Translations under genes and position numbers: made by a program
The notes under the pieces: generated by a model
What the model saw: only the letters and a program-made list of their open reading frames with translations
What the model was told of the DNA's origin: nothing
The model's database searches: none
Shown here: piece after piece, positions 43,074-51,479 of the stretch
How positions within the stretch are numbered: the first letter of the stretch is position 1
Layout of the letters: every line of letters begins with the position of its first letter
Origin: JAXMDT01 sp046348685
GTDB taxonomy: Bacteria > Pseudomonadota > Alphaproteobacteria > Rickettsiales > UBA998
DNA: 64,000 nt
Direction: 5' to 3'
Assembly (NCBI GenBank): GCA_046348685.1
Contig: JAXMDT010000011.1
Coordinates: 1 to 64,000 of the forward strand

Positions 43074-44181
43074 ATGAAAGCAGAAATCTATAATCTTTCC
43101 CAGACCATTGAGCAGTCCCTTGCGCTGCTGAGGAGGTCGCTTTGACTGGGAGCATGCCCCGGCTAAGCTCGATGCGCTGAACAGGCAGGCGGAAGACCCG
43201 AACCTGTGGAATAATCCAAAAGACGCACAGAAGATTCTCAAAGAGCGCACCTATCTCGACGCGATCGTCACGCGCTTCAGCAAACTGGAAAAGGATTATC
43301 AGGATACCATCGAGCTCGCTGAGATGGCCGAGACGGAAGGGGATGGCGATCTTCTTGCCGAGGCTGAAAAAGCGCTGATCCGCAATGCCGAAGAATTAAA
43401 GACGCTGGAAGTCGAGAGCCTGTTTTCGGGTGAGGCGGATGCCAATGATTGCTTCGTCGAAATCCATCCCGGCGCGGGCGGCACGGAAAGCCAGGACTGG
43501 GCGTATATGCTGCTGCGCATGTATGTGCGCTGGGCGGAAAGAAAAGGCTTCAAGATCGAGATCATCGATGAAACTCCCGGAGACGGAGCAGGCATTAAAT
43601 CGGCAAGCGTCAAGCTTTCGGGGCATAATGCCTATGGCTGGGCGAAAACGGAAAGCGGCGTGCATCGGCTGGTGCGGATTTCGCCGTTTGATTCCAATGC
43701 GCGCCGCCACACGAGTTTTGCCAGCGTCTGGGTGTCACCGGTCGTCGATGACAATATCGCCATCGAAATTCTCGACAAGGATTTGCGGGTGGATACGTTC
43801 CGCGCGTCGGGCGCGGGCGGGCAGCATGTGAACAAAACGGATAGCGCCATCCGCATTACGCACACGCCCACCAATATCGTCGTGCAGTGCCAGAATTCCC
43901 GCTCGCAGCACCAGAACCGCGCCGAAGCAATGCGGATGCTGCGCTCGCGCCTGTATGAACTTGAGTTGCGTAAGCGTGAGGAGGCGGCGGAGGCAACCAA
44001 TGCCGCCAAGACCGATATCGGCTGGGGACATCAGATTCGATCCTACGTGCTGCACCCGTATCAAATGGTGAAGGATCTCCGCACTGAGATTGAAACCAGC
44101 GATACGCAGGCGGTGCTGAATGGTGATCTGGATGCGTTTATGTCCGCAGCGCTTGCGGCAAGGATAGGGACGAAGGCTTAA
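43074..44181 (+). CDS. prfB: Peptide chain release factor 2 with programmed +1 frameshift
   Basis: 368 residues from two frames: ATG 43074 to 43142, then 43144 to 44181. The zero frame reads MKAEIYNLSQTIEQSLALLR then RSL and reaches CTT TGA; AGGAGG at 43131-43136 acts as the internal Shine-Dalgarno and the slip at CTTTGAC gives DWEHAPAKL. So the cell tests its own RF2 level. The SPFDS anticodon-like motif and GAGGQHVN peptidyl-release motif are both present. It reads UGA and UAA. Confidence 0.96.
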
Positions 44182-44215
44182 ATGAGTCTACGCCCTGCTT
44201 TTTAAAATGTCGTGG

Positions 44216-44257
44216 ATACTGGCCGGAGTTTATCCCGTTGAAGAACGGGGCCGGTAT
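44216..44257. repeat. Nested palindrome downstream of prfB
   Basis: ATACTGGCC at 44216-44224 pairs with GGCCGGTAT at 44249-44257 (one G-U); within it CCCGTT / AACGGG forms a second stem. No T-run follows, so it is a mRNA-end structure or small repeat rather than a clear terminator. Confidence 0.5.
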
Positions 44258-44298
44258 GACAAAAATGTTCATGTCATTCTCACACTTGACGCGAGAAT

Positions 44299-45021
44299 CT
44301 ATAAACTTGGCTGATTCGGTGTAGTTGCCTGCGTCTCAGCGCGCTGGGTCCAGGTTATTTCCGGAACGGCTTTGCGTTTTTCGCTTAAGATGGCATCGAC
44401 CACGCGCGAGCGCGGGTTTTCATATTCAACCGGCGTAGTGTTTTCAGCAGGCTGGAAGCTCGGCACAAAGCCATCCGGATTGTCCATGATGTGCTTCATG
44501 AAATGCTTCTGCTTATACATCTTGATCGCGCTGACGCGCTGCTTCAGGAACTGTACCGCCTCATTATGCTCTTTCGCCTCGGCATAGCCATCTTTGCATT
44601 TATCGTAGAATCCTTTGCATGCTTCGCCAACCGTATGGCCTACCGCTGACTTCATTGCTAGCGCAGTGCCGCCAAGTGCTCCCATGCCGCCAAAAAAATG
44701 AGCGACTGTATCAAATAGTCCAAATCCTGATGAAGTAGCCAGCGACTTAAATACGGGTTCTAAAACATATTCCGCAGCACCATAAAGCCCAAGCCCAAAA
44801 ACTGCTCCAAATGCTAAGCCGCCAACTAAATCCCATGCGCTGAATTTAAACTTTTTAACACCGGTACTAACAGCATTACCGACTTCCGATTTTTCCTGCA
44901 GCTCGGGATGGGTTTTCAGCAGGTGCTCGACGACCTCGTGCTCGCGCAGCTCCTCGGCGGTGATGGGCGCGTTGACGTCCAGCACTTCTCTCGGTCTTTT
45001 CTTGTCCTTATCGTCAGCCAT
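44299..45021 (-). CDS. Glycine-rich membrane protein, unknown (pair member 1)
   Basis: 240 residues, not recognised. An acidic/charged N-terminus (1-50) leads to two hydrophobic, Gly- and Ala-rich segments (LVGGLAFGAVFGLGLYGAAEYV about 66-87; FGGMGALGGTALAMKSAVG about 108-126), then a helical, Lys-rich stretch and a disordered tail. No signal peptide. The upstream promoter resembles that of the gene at 45146-45706 (see Pho-box entries), and both share this hydrophobic-hairpin plus charged-tail plan. Possibly an inner-membrane protein of phosphate starvation, by inference from its promoter only. Confidence 0.7.
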   Translation of the reverse strand: MADDKDKKRPREVLDVNAPITAEELREHEVVEHLLKTHPELQEKSEVGNAVSTGVKKFKFSAWDLVGGLAFGAVFGLGLYGAAEYVLEPVFKSLATSSGFGLFDTVAHFFGGMGALGGTALAMKSAVGHTVGEACKGFYDKCKDGYAEAKEHNEAVQFLKQRVSAIKMYKQKHFMKHIMDNPDGFVPSFQPAENTTPVEYENPRSRVVDAILSEKRKAVPEITWTQRAETQATTPNQPSL

Positions 45022-45051
45022 GCTGAAAATACACCTTTTTCATTATCTTCG

Positions 45052-45085
45052 ATTATACGGCTGTAATGTGAAGCTTTGATGACAT
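45052..45085 (-). promoter_or_regulatory. Pho-box-like promoter of the gene at 44299-45021
   Basis: Minus strand reads ATGTCATCAAAGCTTCAC (45085-45068), then 10 bases, then TATAAT (45057-45052). Pho boxes are two 7-base CTGTCAT-like units with 4 bases between them, with the -10 box about 10 bases later; the second unit here is weaker (GCTTCAC). The layout matches the box at 45740-45773 exactly. Confidence 0.65.
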
Positions 45086-45093
45086 AGAAAAAG

Positions 45094-45121
45094 AAAACGC
45101 CGGGCAAAAACCCAGCGTTTT
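45094..45121 (-). terminator. Terminator of the gene at 45146-45706
   Basis: AAAACGC / GCGTTTT with GGG/CCC above a mismatch, followed on the minus strand by TTTTC and TTTTTC. Lies 25 bases past the stop codon of the upstream gene. Confidence 0.65.
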
Positions 45122-45145
45122 CAACCGTGAAGGAGACGGAAATGC

Positions 45146-45706
45146 CTAGTGAAGGGTCACTTCACCGGCGTTGAGGGCTGCTTCCTCGCGCTGGTGCATC
45201 AGCTTGGCGAGCTGCGTTTTCGGGTGGGCTTTGTCGCCCGCTTCAATAATTTTCTGAAGGTAATCCGGACGTTCGGCGGGGGCGGCGGCTTCCTGCTCGG
45301 GCGCGACACTAAATGAACGGGACTTAACCTGCGCCCTGACATTTTGAATCTCATGATCGATCAATCCATTAATCATGCGGGCATGAGAAATTTCTTTATA
45401 TGCACCTTTCAGGCCTACCAGGGCACCAGAAAGCGCACCGGAGGCGGCGGAAACCAAGCCGACAAATCCAAGTGCGCCAGCCGTACCGGTAAAGGTGGTG
45501 CTCTGAGCAATCCAGCCCATCATTTGAGCGCCTCCAACACCTAGCAAAGCTGCCCCAGCAATAGCAGCACCGGCAGCTGCGCCGATGATGATCGTCGGAA
45601 TGCCTTCTTTGACCACGCTCAATAGAAAACCTTTCAGACCGGCGAAATACGTATTTCGCTCGCCGCTGCGGATCGCATCGATTTCTTCCATGGAAGCTTG
45701 TGGCAT
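45146..45706 (-). CDS. Glycine-rich membrane protein, unknown (pair member 2)
   Basis: 186 residues, not recognised. The ATG has AGGAG 6 bases before it. A hydrophobic, Gly/Ala-rich block spans about 33-107 (EGIPTIIIGAAAGAAIAGAALLGVGGAQMMGWI and ALGFVGLVSAASGALSGALVG), with glycine-zipper-like spacing, then a basic middle (HEIQNVRAQVKSRSF) and a helical, acidic C-terminus (ERPDYLQKIIEAGDKAHPKTQLAKLMHQREEAA). No signal peptide. Related in plan, and in promoter, to the gene downstream; may form pores or oligomers, by inference. Confidence 0.7.
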   Translation of the reverse strand: MPQASMEEIDAIRSGERNTYFAGLKGFLLSVVKEGIPTIIIGAAAGAAIAGAALLGVGGAQMMGWIAQSTTFTGTAGALGFVGLVSAASGALSGALVGLKGAYKEISHARMINGLIDHEIQNVRAQVKSRSFSVAPEQEAAAPAERPDYLQKIIEAGDKAHPKTQLAKLMHQREEAALNAGEVTLH

Positions 45707-45739
45707 TGGTTGCTCCTGCGCCTTTTTTAGTACGATTAC

Positions 45740-45773
45740 AGGATAGCAATGCCGTGTGAAGGTTTGATGACAA
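45740..45773 (-). promoter_or_regulatory. Pho-box-like promoter of the gene at 45146-45706
   Basis: Minus strand reads TTGTCATCAAACCTTCAC (45773-45756), then 10 bases, then TATCCT (45745-45740). Spacing is identical to the box at 45052-45085. Confidence 0.65.
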
Positions 45774-45823
45774 TAGATCGGTTTTTATCTATCGTAAAAA
45801 ATCATTGTTTATCAGAAATATAA

Positions 45824-47140
45824 TTATGCGATGACCGTGCCGAATAAATCGTATTCATCCGAAGAATCGATACGGACGGGAACGATGTCGCCGGAGCGGA
45901 CTTTGGGTTTGCCGCTGATATGGACGATGCCATCGATTTCCGGCGCATCGCCTTGCGTGCGGCCTTTGGTGCCCTGGCGGTTCACTTCATCGATCATAAC
46001 GGGCAGGGTCATACCGACTTTGCGTTTCAGGCGCGCCGCGCTGATTTCCTGCTGCGTCTGCATGAAGCGGTGCCAGCGTTCTTCGATGACTTCCGCAGGA
46101 ATCTGATCGGCGATTTCGTTCGATGTCGCGCCTTTCACCGGCTCATAACGGAAGCAACCGGCGCGATCGATCCCTGCATCCTTGATCCATTGCAGCAGGA
46201 ACTCGAAATCTTCCTCGGTTTCGCCAGGAAAGCCGACAATGAACGTTGAGCGCACCGTCAGGTCGGGAACGATTTTGCGCCAGGATTGTATGCGATCGAA
46301 TGTTTTGCCCTGATGCGCCGGGCGCTTCATCGCTTTCAACACGGGCGGGCTGGCATGCTGAAACGGAATATCGAGATAAGGGAGAATCTTCTTTTCCGCC
46401 ATCAGTCCCATCACTTCATCGACGTGCGGGTAGGGGTAGACATAATGCAATCGCGTCCAGACGCCGAGTTCGCCCAAAGCAGCGCAAAGGTCGATGAATT
46501 TGGTGCGCCAGGTTTTATCGCGCCATGTGCTTTCGGCATATTTCACGTCGATGCCGTAAGCACTGGTATCCTGCGAGATCACCAGGAGTTCTTTAACGCC
46601 GGATTTCACCAGCGTTTCGGCTTCCTGCATGACGTCGCCGAGCGGACGGCTGACCAGATCGCCGCGCAGTTTCGGGATGATGCAGAAGCTGCAGCGGTTA
46701 TTGCAGCCCTCGGAAATTTTGAGATACGCGTAATGGCGCGGGGTAAGTTTCACGCCCGGGGTTGGAACCAGATCAACATACGGATCGTGCTTCGGCGGGG
46801 AGACCTTGTGTACGGCATCCACCACTGCTTCATAATGATGCGGGCCGGTGATGGCGACGACCTGCGGAAACCGCTCGCGGATGACTTCCGGCTCCGCGCC
46901 GAGGCAACCGGTGACGATCACCTTACCGTTTTCGTTCAAGGCTTCGCCGATGGCATGCAGGGATTCTTCGCGTGCCGTATCCAGGAACCCACAGGTATTG
47001 ACCACAACGACATCCGCACCTACATAAGAAGGTGAAAAATCATAGCCTTCCGCACGCAGCTGCGTCAGGATGCGCTCCGAATCAACGAGAGCTTTTGCGC
47101 AGCCGAGGGAGACAAAACCGACTTTTGGGTTAGATTCCAT
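45824..47140 (-). CDS. rimO: Ribosomal protein S12 methylthiotransferase RimO
   Basis: 438 residues from the ATG at 47140, the normal RimO start (MESNPKVGFVSLGCAKALVDSERIL); the frame is open from 47359 but that extension is unlike the family. UPF0004 domain with VNTCGFLDTAREES and TGCLGAE, radical SAM motif CNNRCSFCIIP (Cys for the 4Fe-4S cluster), TRAM domain at the end. It adds a methylthio group to Asp89 of S12. Divergent from the cNMP-FHA gene with short spacing. Confidence 0.94.
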   Translation of the reverse strand: MESNPKVGFVSLGCAKALVDSERILTQLRAEGYDFSPSYVGADVVVVNTCGFLDTAREESLHAIGEALNENGKVIVTGCLGAEPEVIRERFPQVVAITGPHHYEAVVDAVHKVSPPKHDPYVDLVPTPGVKLTPRHYAYLKISEGCNNRCSFCIIPKLRGDLVSRPLGDVMQEAETLVKSGVKELLVISQDTSAYGIDVKYAESTWRDKTWRTKFIDLCAALGELGVWTRLHYVYPYPHVDEVMGLMAEKKILPYLDIPFQHASPPVLKAMKRPAHQGKTFDRIQSWRKIVPDLTVRSTFIVGFPGETEEDFEFLLQWIKDAGIDRAGCFRYEPVKGATSNEIADQIPAEVIEERWHRFMQTQQEISAARLKRKVGMTLPVMIDEVNRQGTKGRTQGDAPEIDGIVHISGKPKVRSGDIVPVRIDSSDEYDLFGTVIA

Positions 47141-47245
47141 TGCTTTACTTCGTAAAAAAGTATGCTTATGTAACTGAAACCGGTTTCTTTTACCAGAAAA
47201 ATGCTCATAACACCGACCATACTCAAGCAGCCAGACCGAACCTAC

Positions 47246-47992
47246 ATGCAAGTTAAGCAGTATCCTGCCAAGTCCATCATCTTCCGCGAAAATGAGCCCG
47301 GGCAGACCGCGTATATCGTGCATAGCGGCAAGGTGGAAATCCTGAAGCACGCCGATCATGGCGAGGTTCCGCTCGCCGTCATCGAGCAGGGCGGTGTCTT
47401 TGGCGAGATGGTTTTTTTCGATCCCGAAGGCGTGCGCAGCGCTACGGCGCGCGCCATGGAAGACTGCGTGTTAAAAGAACTCTCTACGAACGACTTTAAT
47501 CACCTGGTGGAATGCTGCCCATCGGAATTGATGCCGTTTCTCTTCGCCATGATCGGCAGGCTGAAAGCGATGAATACGCGAGTCGCGCAAAAAGAACGCG
47601 CCACCGTGCAGCTCGACAGCGCCATCAATCTACTGACGCTGGAAGGCGCCAACGCCCTTGAAGGTAAGTTTGCGCCTGTCTTTATTCAGGCGGCAAACCT
47701 GCCGTTTTCTATCGGCGGGTATCTGGAAGGCGAAAGGCCGACCGGTAAGCAGATGCTGAGCCTGCCGTGTAAACCCGACCCGCAGCATATTTCCAACCAT
47801 CATTGCAATATTGAGGTGCAGGATAAGCAGGTCTTTATCGTGGAGCAGGGCAGCCTGTTCCGCACGATCGTCAACGGCAAGGAAATCGGCCGTGGCCGTC
47901 CGGATTTCCGCGCGCCGCTGAATATCGGACTTAATAAAATCCTGCTCGGCGGCTACTCATCACCCTACCAGCTCAATATTACGTGTGAATAA
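47246..47992 (+). CDS. Cyclic-nucleotide-binding domain fused to FHA-like domain
   Basis: 248 residues from the ATG at 47246; an in-frame ATG at 47201 is possible but neither has a good Shine-Dalgarno. Residues 1-115 are a cNMP-binding beta roll (ENEPGQTAYIVHSGKVEILK, GGVFGEMVFFDPEGVRSATARAMED). Residues about 145-248 follow an FHA plan: FSIGGYLEG, ISNHHCNIEVQDKQVFIVEQGS, TIVNGKEIGRG, a Ser/His pair and a GGYSS edge. The usual Arg after FxIG is Gly here, so phosphothreonine binding may be lost. No DNA-binding HTH follows. Probably a signal adaptor. Confidence 0.75.
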   Translation: MQVKQYPAKSIIFRENEPGQTAYIVHSGKVEILKHADHGEVPLAVIEQGGVFGEMVFFDPEGVRSATARAMEDCVLKELSTNDFNHLVECCPSELMPFLFAMIGRLKAMNTRVAQKERATVQLDSAINLLTLEGANALEGKFAPVFIQAANLPFSIGGYLEGERPTGKQMLSLPCKPDPQHISNHHCNIEVQDKQVFIVEQGSLFRTIVNGKEIGRGRPDFRAPLNIGLNKILLGGYSSPYQLNITCE

Positions 47993-47994
47993 AT

Positions 47995-48048
47995 GTCATC
48001 CTGAGCATAGCGAAGGATCCAGATTCTTCGCCTTCGGCTCAGAATGAC
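47995..48048. repeat. Intergenic 54-bp inverted repeat, copy 2
   Basis: GTCATcCTGAGC..GCTCAGaATGAC, same length and same centre as 27478-27531. Lies between the cNMP-FHA gene and gpmA. Confidence 0.8.
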
Positions 48049-48060
48049 TTTTAAATTTTA

Positions 48061-48744
48061 TTACATCGGCTTTTCACTAATCACCTTCAGCGTGTCGGCA
48101 TCGAAGGTAAACTCTACCGGCTCGGCACGGTGCACTTCAAAATTCTTTACGTCTTCGGGTGTCATTTTCCGGAGCAGCATCACCAGGGCGCGCAGCGAAT
48201 TGCCATGCGCCGAAATCAACACCTTTTTACCGGCCTTTAAATCTTTGCTAAGCACCTCATCCCAAAACCTTTGCACGCGTGCGACGACATCCTTCAGGCA
48301 TTCCGATGCGGGAAGTTTTTCGCCAAACTTCGCTTTCAGCATTTCGTAATCCGGATGCGAGGCATCGATGGGAGGCGGCGGCGTGTCATAGCTGCGGCGG
48401 TATTCCAGAAATTTCTCCTCGCCGAACTTTGCTTTCGTTTCAACGCGGTTGAGGCCGGTCAATCCGCCATAAAATCGCTCAATGATGTCCTGATTCACAA
48501 CCGGCTTGATGTCCTGACCCATTTCTTTCAGGGCGATCGTCGCCGTATCCTGCGTGCGCTTGAGCGGCGAGACATAGACAATATCCGGCATAAAGGCTGC
48601 TGCTTTCAGGGTCTGGCCGACGCGTTTGGCTTCTTCAACGCCCTTTGGCGTCAGGCCCGGGTCCAGCCAGCCGGCGAACTGATCTGTTTTGTTGAGCTCA
48701 CTTTCGCCGTGGCGGACGATGACGAGGGATGCGGTCTTGGCCAT
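48061..48744 (-). CDS. gpmA: 2,3-bisphosphoglycerate-dependent phosphoglycerate mutase
   Basis: 227 residues from the ATG at 48744 (AAGGA 6 bases before). LVIVRHGESELNKTDQFAGWLDPGLTPKG has the catalytic RHGE; KRTQDTATIAL and SAHGNSLRALVMLL carry the second His and Arg. It swaps the phosphate of 3- and 2-phosphoglycerate in glycolysis. E. coli GpmA is 250 residues; this one is about 20 shorter, like most alphaproteobacterial forms. Gene order with the efflux pump is not informative. Confidence 0.95.
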   Translation of the reverse strand: MAKTASLVIVRHGESELNKTDQFAGWLDPGLTPKGVEEAKRVGQTLKAAAFMPDIVYVSPLKRTQDTATIALKEMGQDIKPVVNQDIIERFYGGLTGLNRVETKAKFGEEKFLEYRRSYDTPPPPIDASHPDYEMLKAKFGEKLPASECLKDVVARVQRFWDEVLSKDLKAGKKVLISAHGNSLRALVMLLRKMTPEDVKNFEVHRAEPVEFTFDADTLKVISEKPM

Positions 48745-48804
48745 AATGAATCCTTTTTGATGCGGGGGGGGGCATGGAAGCAAAAACCGGCGCTAAAAGC
48801 AATC

Positions 48805-50376
48805 TTAATGCGCAGCGGTGGCAGCGCTGGGCTTGGCGCGTGGGCTGTTCGACGGCAGGAAAAGCGTCAGCAGCAGGCCGGTCGCCATCACGCAGCAGAG
48901 GAAAAAATACGCGTCGTTGTAGGAAAGAATGGACGCCTGCCGCAATAATTCGCGGTAGATATGTCCGGTTGCCTGATGCGCCGCGTCTAGCGAATCAAAC
49001 CCGCGATTGATAAACGTCTGGATCAGGGAATGGCGCATATTCTCGTAGACAGGATCGCCCGGCGTCAAATGTTCGGAGAGAACATATTGATGCATCTGGC
49101 TGTGGCGGGCGACATAGGTCGTCACCAACGCAATGCCGACGCTACCGCCCAGATTGCGCCCCAATGAAAACAGGGCGGAGGCTTTGCTGCTCTTTTCTTT
49201 CGGAACATTCATAAAGGCGAGGGTGCTGACGGGAATAAAGAGGAAGGGCAGGCCGAGCACCTGGAAAACACGCATCCAGACAAAATGCTGGTAGTCGGTT
49301 TGCGGCGTGACCGAAGTCGTCAGCCACATGCCGCAGCCGCAGAGGAATAGTCCTACCGCGATCAGATAGCGTGCCTCTACCTTGGAGACAAGTTTGCCCG
49401 ACAAGGGCATCAGAAAAATTACGGCAAGGCCACCCGGGGAAATAACAAGACCGGCGAGGGTTGCATCGTAGCCGAACTGCGATTGCAGCATCAGGGGAAG
49501 GAGCGCGCTACTGCCATAGAGGGCAAAACCGGTGAAGAAAATCAGAATGAAACCGAATCCGAACCCTCTATCTTTAAGCAGCGTGAAATCCACGATGGGG
49601 TCTTCCTGACGCATGATCCAAGCAATGGCAAACGGAATCAGAAATATGCTGAGTGCGAAGAATGAAACGATATATGTGCTGTCGAACCAGTCTTTTTGCT
49701 GGCCTTTATCCAGCACCAGCTGCAGCGCGCCGAGACCGAGCGCCAGCAAGCCGAGACCAATGTAATCGATCGATTTAAAGCCCTGTTTTACCGCGTGCGG
49801 AGGATCCTTCACGAAACGCGAGACCATGATCGCGGCGAAAATGCCGACCGGCACGTTGATGAAAAATATCCAGCGCCAGCTGAAATTATCGGTAATCAGG
49901 CCGCCAAGCGTCGGGCCGATGATCGGCGCGGCGATAAGCGTGATGCCAGTGACGCCGAACACCTGGCCGCGTTTTTCCGGTGGGAACGCGTCGAGCACAA
50001 TCGCCTGTTGCGTTGGCTGCAGCCCACCGCCGGCAAATCCCTGAATCAAACGAAAGATAATTAGTTCGACAAGGGAAGTCGCCGCGCCGCACGCAAAGGA
50101 GGCAACGGTAAAACCTAAAATACAGAGAATGAAGTAGCGTCTTCGCCCGAGTACGCCGGCCAGCCAGCCGGATATGGGAAGTACGATCCCGTTGGCGACG
50201 AGATAGGAGGTGAGCACCCAGGTGCTTTCATCCTGGCTCGCGGAAAGCGATCCGGCGATGTGAGAGAGTGAAACGTTGGTGATCGTCGTGTCCAGCACTT
50301 CCATGAAGGTGGCGAGCGAAACGACGAAAGCGACGAGCCAGGGATTGACGGCTTTCTCTGTGACCTGCGCATTCAT
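48805..50376 (-). CDS. emrB: DHA2 family MFS multidrug efflux transporter (EmrB-like)
   Basis: 523 residues with 14 predicted membrane segments. Signatures: FMEVLDTTITNVSLSHIAGSLSASQDESTWVLTSYLVANGI (motif C/D1 region), SGWLAGVLGRRRYFI (motif A), GGGLQPTQQAIVLDAFPPEKRGQVFG and PTLGGLITDNFSWRWIFFINVPVG. It exports drugs or fatty-acid-like toxins by proton antiport, with the HlyD-type partner encoded just upstream (4-bp overlap). Probably repressed by the divergent TetR regulator. Confidence 0.92.
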   Translation of the reverse strand: MNAQVTEKAVNPWLVAFVVSLATFMEVLDTTITNVSLSHIAGSLSASQDESTWVLTSYLVANGIVLPISGWLAGVLGRRRYFILCILGFTVASFACGAATSLVELIIFRLIQGFAGGGLQPTQQAIVLDAFPPEKRGQVFGVTGITLIAAPIIGPTLGGLITDNFSWRWIFFINVPVGIFAAIMVSRFVKDPPHAVKQGFKSIDYIGLGLLALGLGALQLVLDKGQQKDWFDSTYIVSFFALSIFLIPFAIAWIMRQEDPIVDFTLLKDRGFGFGFILIFFTGFALYGSSALLPLMLQSQFGYDATLAGLVISPGGLAVIFLMPLSGKLVSKVEARYLIAVGLFLCGCGMWLTTSVTPQTDYQHFVWMRVFQVLGLPFLFIPVSTLAFMNVPKEKSSKASALFSLGRNLGGSVGIALVTTYVARHSQMHQYVLSEHLTPGDPVYENMRHSLIQTFINRGFDSLDAAHQATGHIYRELLRQASILSYNDAYFFLCCVMATGLLLTLFLPSNSPRAKPSAATAAH

Positions 50377-51410
50377 CGCGTATACACGGTGGGAACAACG
50401 GACATGCCTGCGCCTAGCCTCAGCGAGTTATCGGGCTTTTCTTTGAAAAGAATTTTCACCGGCACGCGCTGGACGATTTTTACGAAGTTGCCTGTCGCAT
50501 TTTCCGGCGGGAACGCGGAGAAGCGTGCGCCCGTCCCGGACTGGATGCTGTCCACCACGCCTTCGTATGAATGATCGGGATAAGCATCGATAGAGATTTC
50601 CGCACGCTGCCCGGGTTTCATATCCTCGAGCTGGTTTTCCTTAAAATTGGCAACAACCCAGAAATCATTGCCGACGAGCGAAATCAGTTGTTGGCCGGGT
50701 TGGACGTAAGCGCCGGTTTCTACCTCGCGTCTGGATATACGGCCATTCATGGGCGCGACTACCTGCGTATCGGCGAGGTTTTTTTCCGCCTGAGCGACAT
50801 TGGCGCGGGCGATGTCCACCGAAGCCTGCAAGTCCATGACGGAAGCTTCGGCAGCCGCGATCGTATTCGGCGCGGTTTCTGCCGATTGCAGGCGGGCTTT
50901 AGCATCCGCCAGATCGGATCGGGCTTTCTTCTCGGCGGCAATGGATTCATCTAAACGCTGGCGGCTGCGCGCCAGTTCGTTCAGTTTCTGATAGCGCCTG
51001 AGATCGTTAGCGGCGCGTACCCATTCCGCATTGGCGGCGGCAACCTGTGAGCGTGCCGACTCCAGGGAGGAGGGGGCGGAAACTTTCGTCGTGGCGTAGT
51101 TATGGCCTTCAGCAGCAAGTTTGGCTTCGGCGGAGGCGAGTTCCGCTTTGGCTTTATCCAGCGCGATCTGATAGTCGCGCGGGTCGATGGCGAACAGCAG
51201 ATCGCCTTTCTTTACCTGCTGGTTATCGTCAACGTCCAGGGTAACGACATAGCCGGAAACTTTTGGCGCGATGGCGACGACATGGGCTTCCAGTGTGGCG
51301 TCATCGGTTTTTTCCCTTCCAGCCGAAACCCATGCGTAAATGCCTGCCGCAACAGCGGCGAGGACACCAAAAATAATAAGAAAACGCTTTTTACGGGGCG
51401 TGAGAGACAT
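50373..51410 (-). CDS. emrA: HlyD-family membrane fusion protein (EmrA-like)
   Basis: 345 residues. A basic start (MSLTPRKKRFLIIFGVLAAVAAGIYAWVSAG) anchors it in the inner membrane; a barrel-sandwich (lipoyl-like) motif VSGYVVTLDVDDNQQVKKGDLLFAIDPRDYQIAL, coiled-coil hairpin (about 80-205) and GRISRREVETGAYVQPGQQLISLV follow. It links EmrB to an outer-membrane channel; the TolC gene in this window is a candidate partner, by inference. First gene of the emrAB operon, behind the TetR operator. Confidence 0.92.
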   Translation of the reverse strand: MSLTPRKKRFLIIFGVLAAVAAGIYAWVSAGREKTDDATLEAHVVAIAPKVSGYVVTLDVDDNQQVKKGDLLFAIDPRDYQIALDKAKAELASAEAKLAAEGHNYATTKVSAPSSLESARSQVAAANAEWVRAANDLRRYQKLNELARSRQRLDESIAAEKKARSDLADAKARLQSAETAPNTIAAAEASVMDLQASVDIARANVAQAEKNLADTQVVAPMNGRISRREVETGAYVQPGQQLISLVGNDFWVVANFKENQLEDMKPGQRAEISIDAYPDHSYEGVVDSIQSGTGARFSAFPPENATGNFVKIVQRVPVKILFKEKPDNSLRLGAGMSVVPTVYTR

Positions 51411-51424
51411 GTTATTCTTCTTGC

Positions 51425-51463
51425 TATACTAAACCGTTTAGTTTAGTATACGCGTTATACTAA
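51425..51463. promoter_or_regulatory. Operator-like inverted repeats between emrA and tetR
   Basis: TATACTAAA (51425-51433) and TTTAGTATA (51442-51450) form an inverted repeat; an inner ACTAAAC / GTTTAGT pair (51428-51434, 51436-51442) overlaps it, and a third TATACTAA half-site lies at 51456-51463. TetR-family proteins bind such dyads, here placed to block both divergent genes. Confidence 0.72.
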
Positions 51464-51479
51464 CAGAGTCAACTTGAAT

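Noticed and set aside
48805..51410. Type I secretion system for the RTX proteins (HlyD-like gene)
   Set aside because: The HlyD-family gene is paired with an MFS permease and a TetR regulator, not an ABC transporter; it is an EmrAB-type pump.
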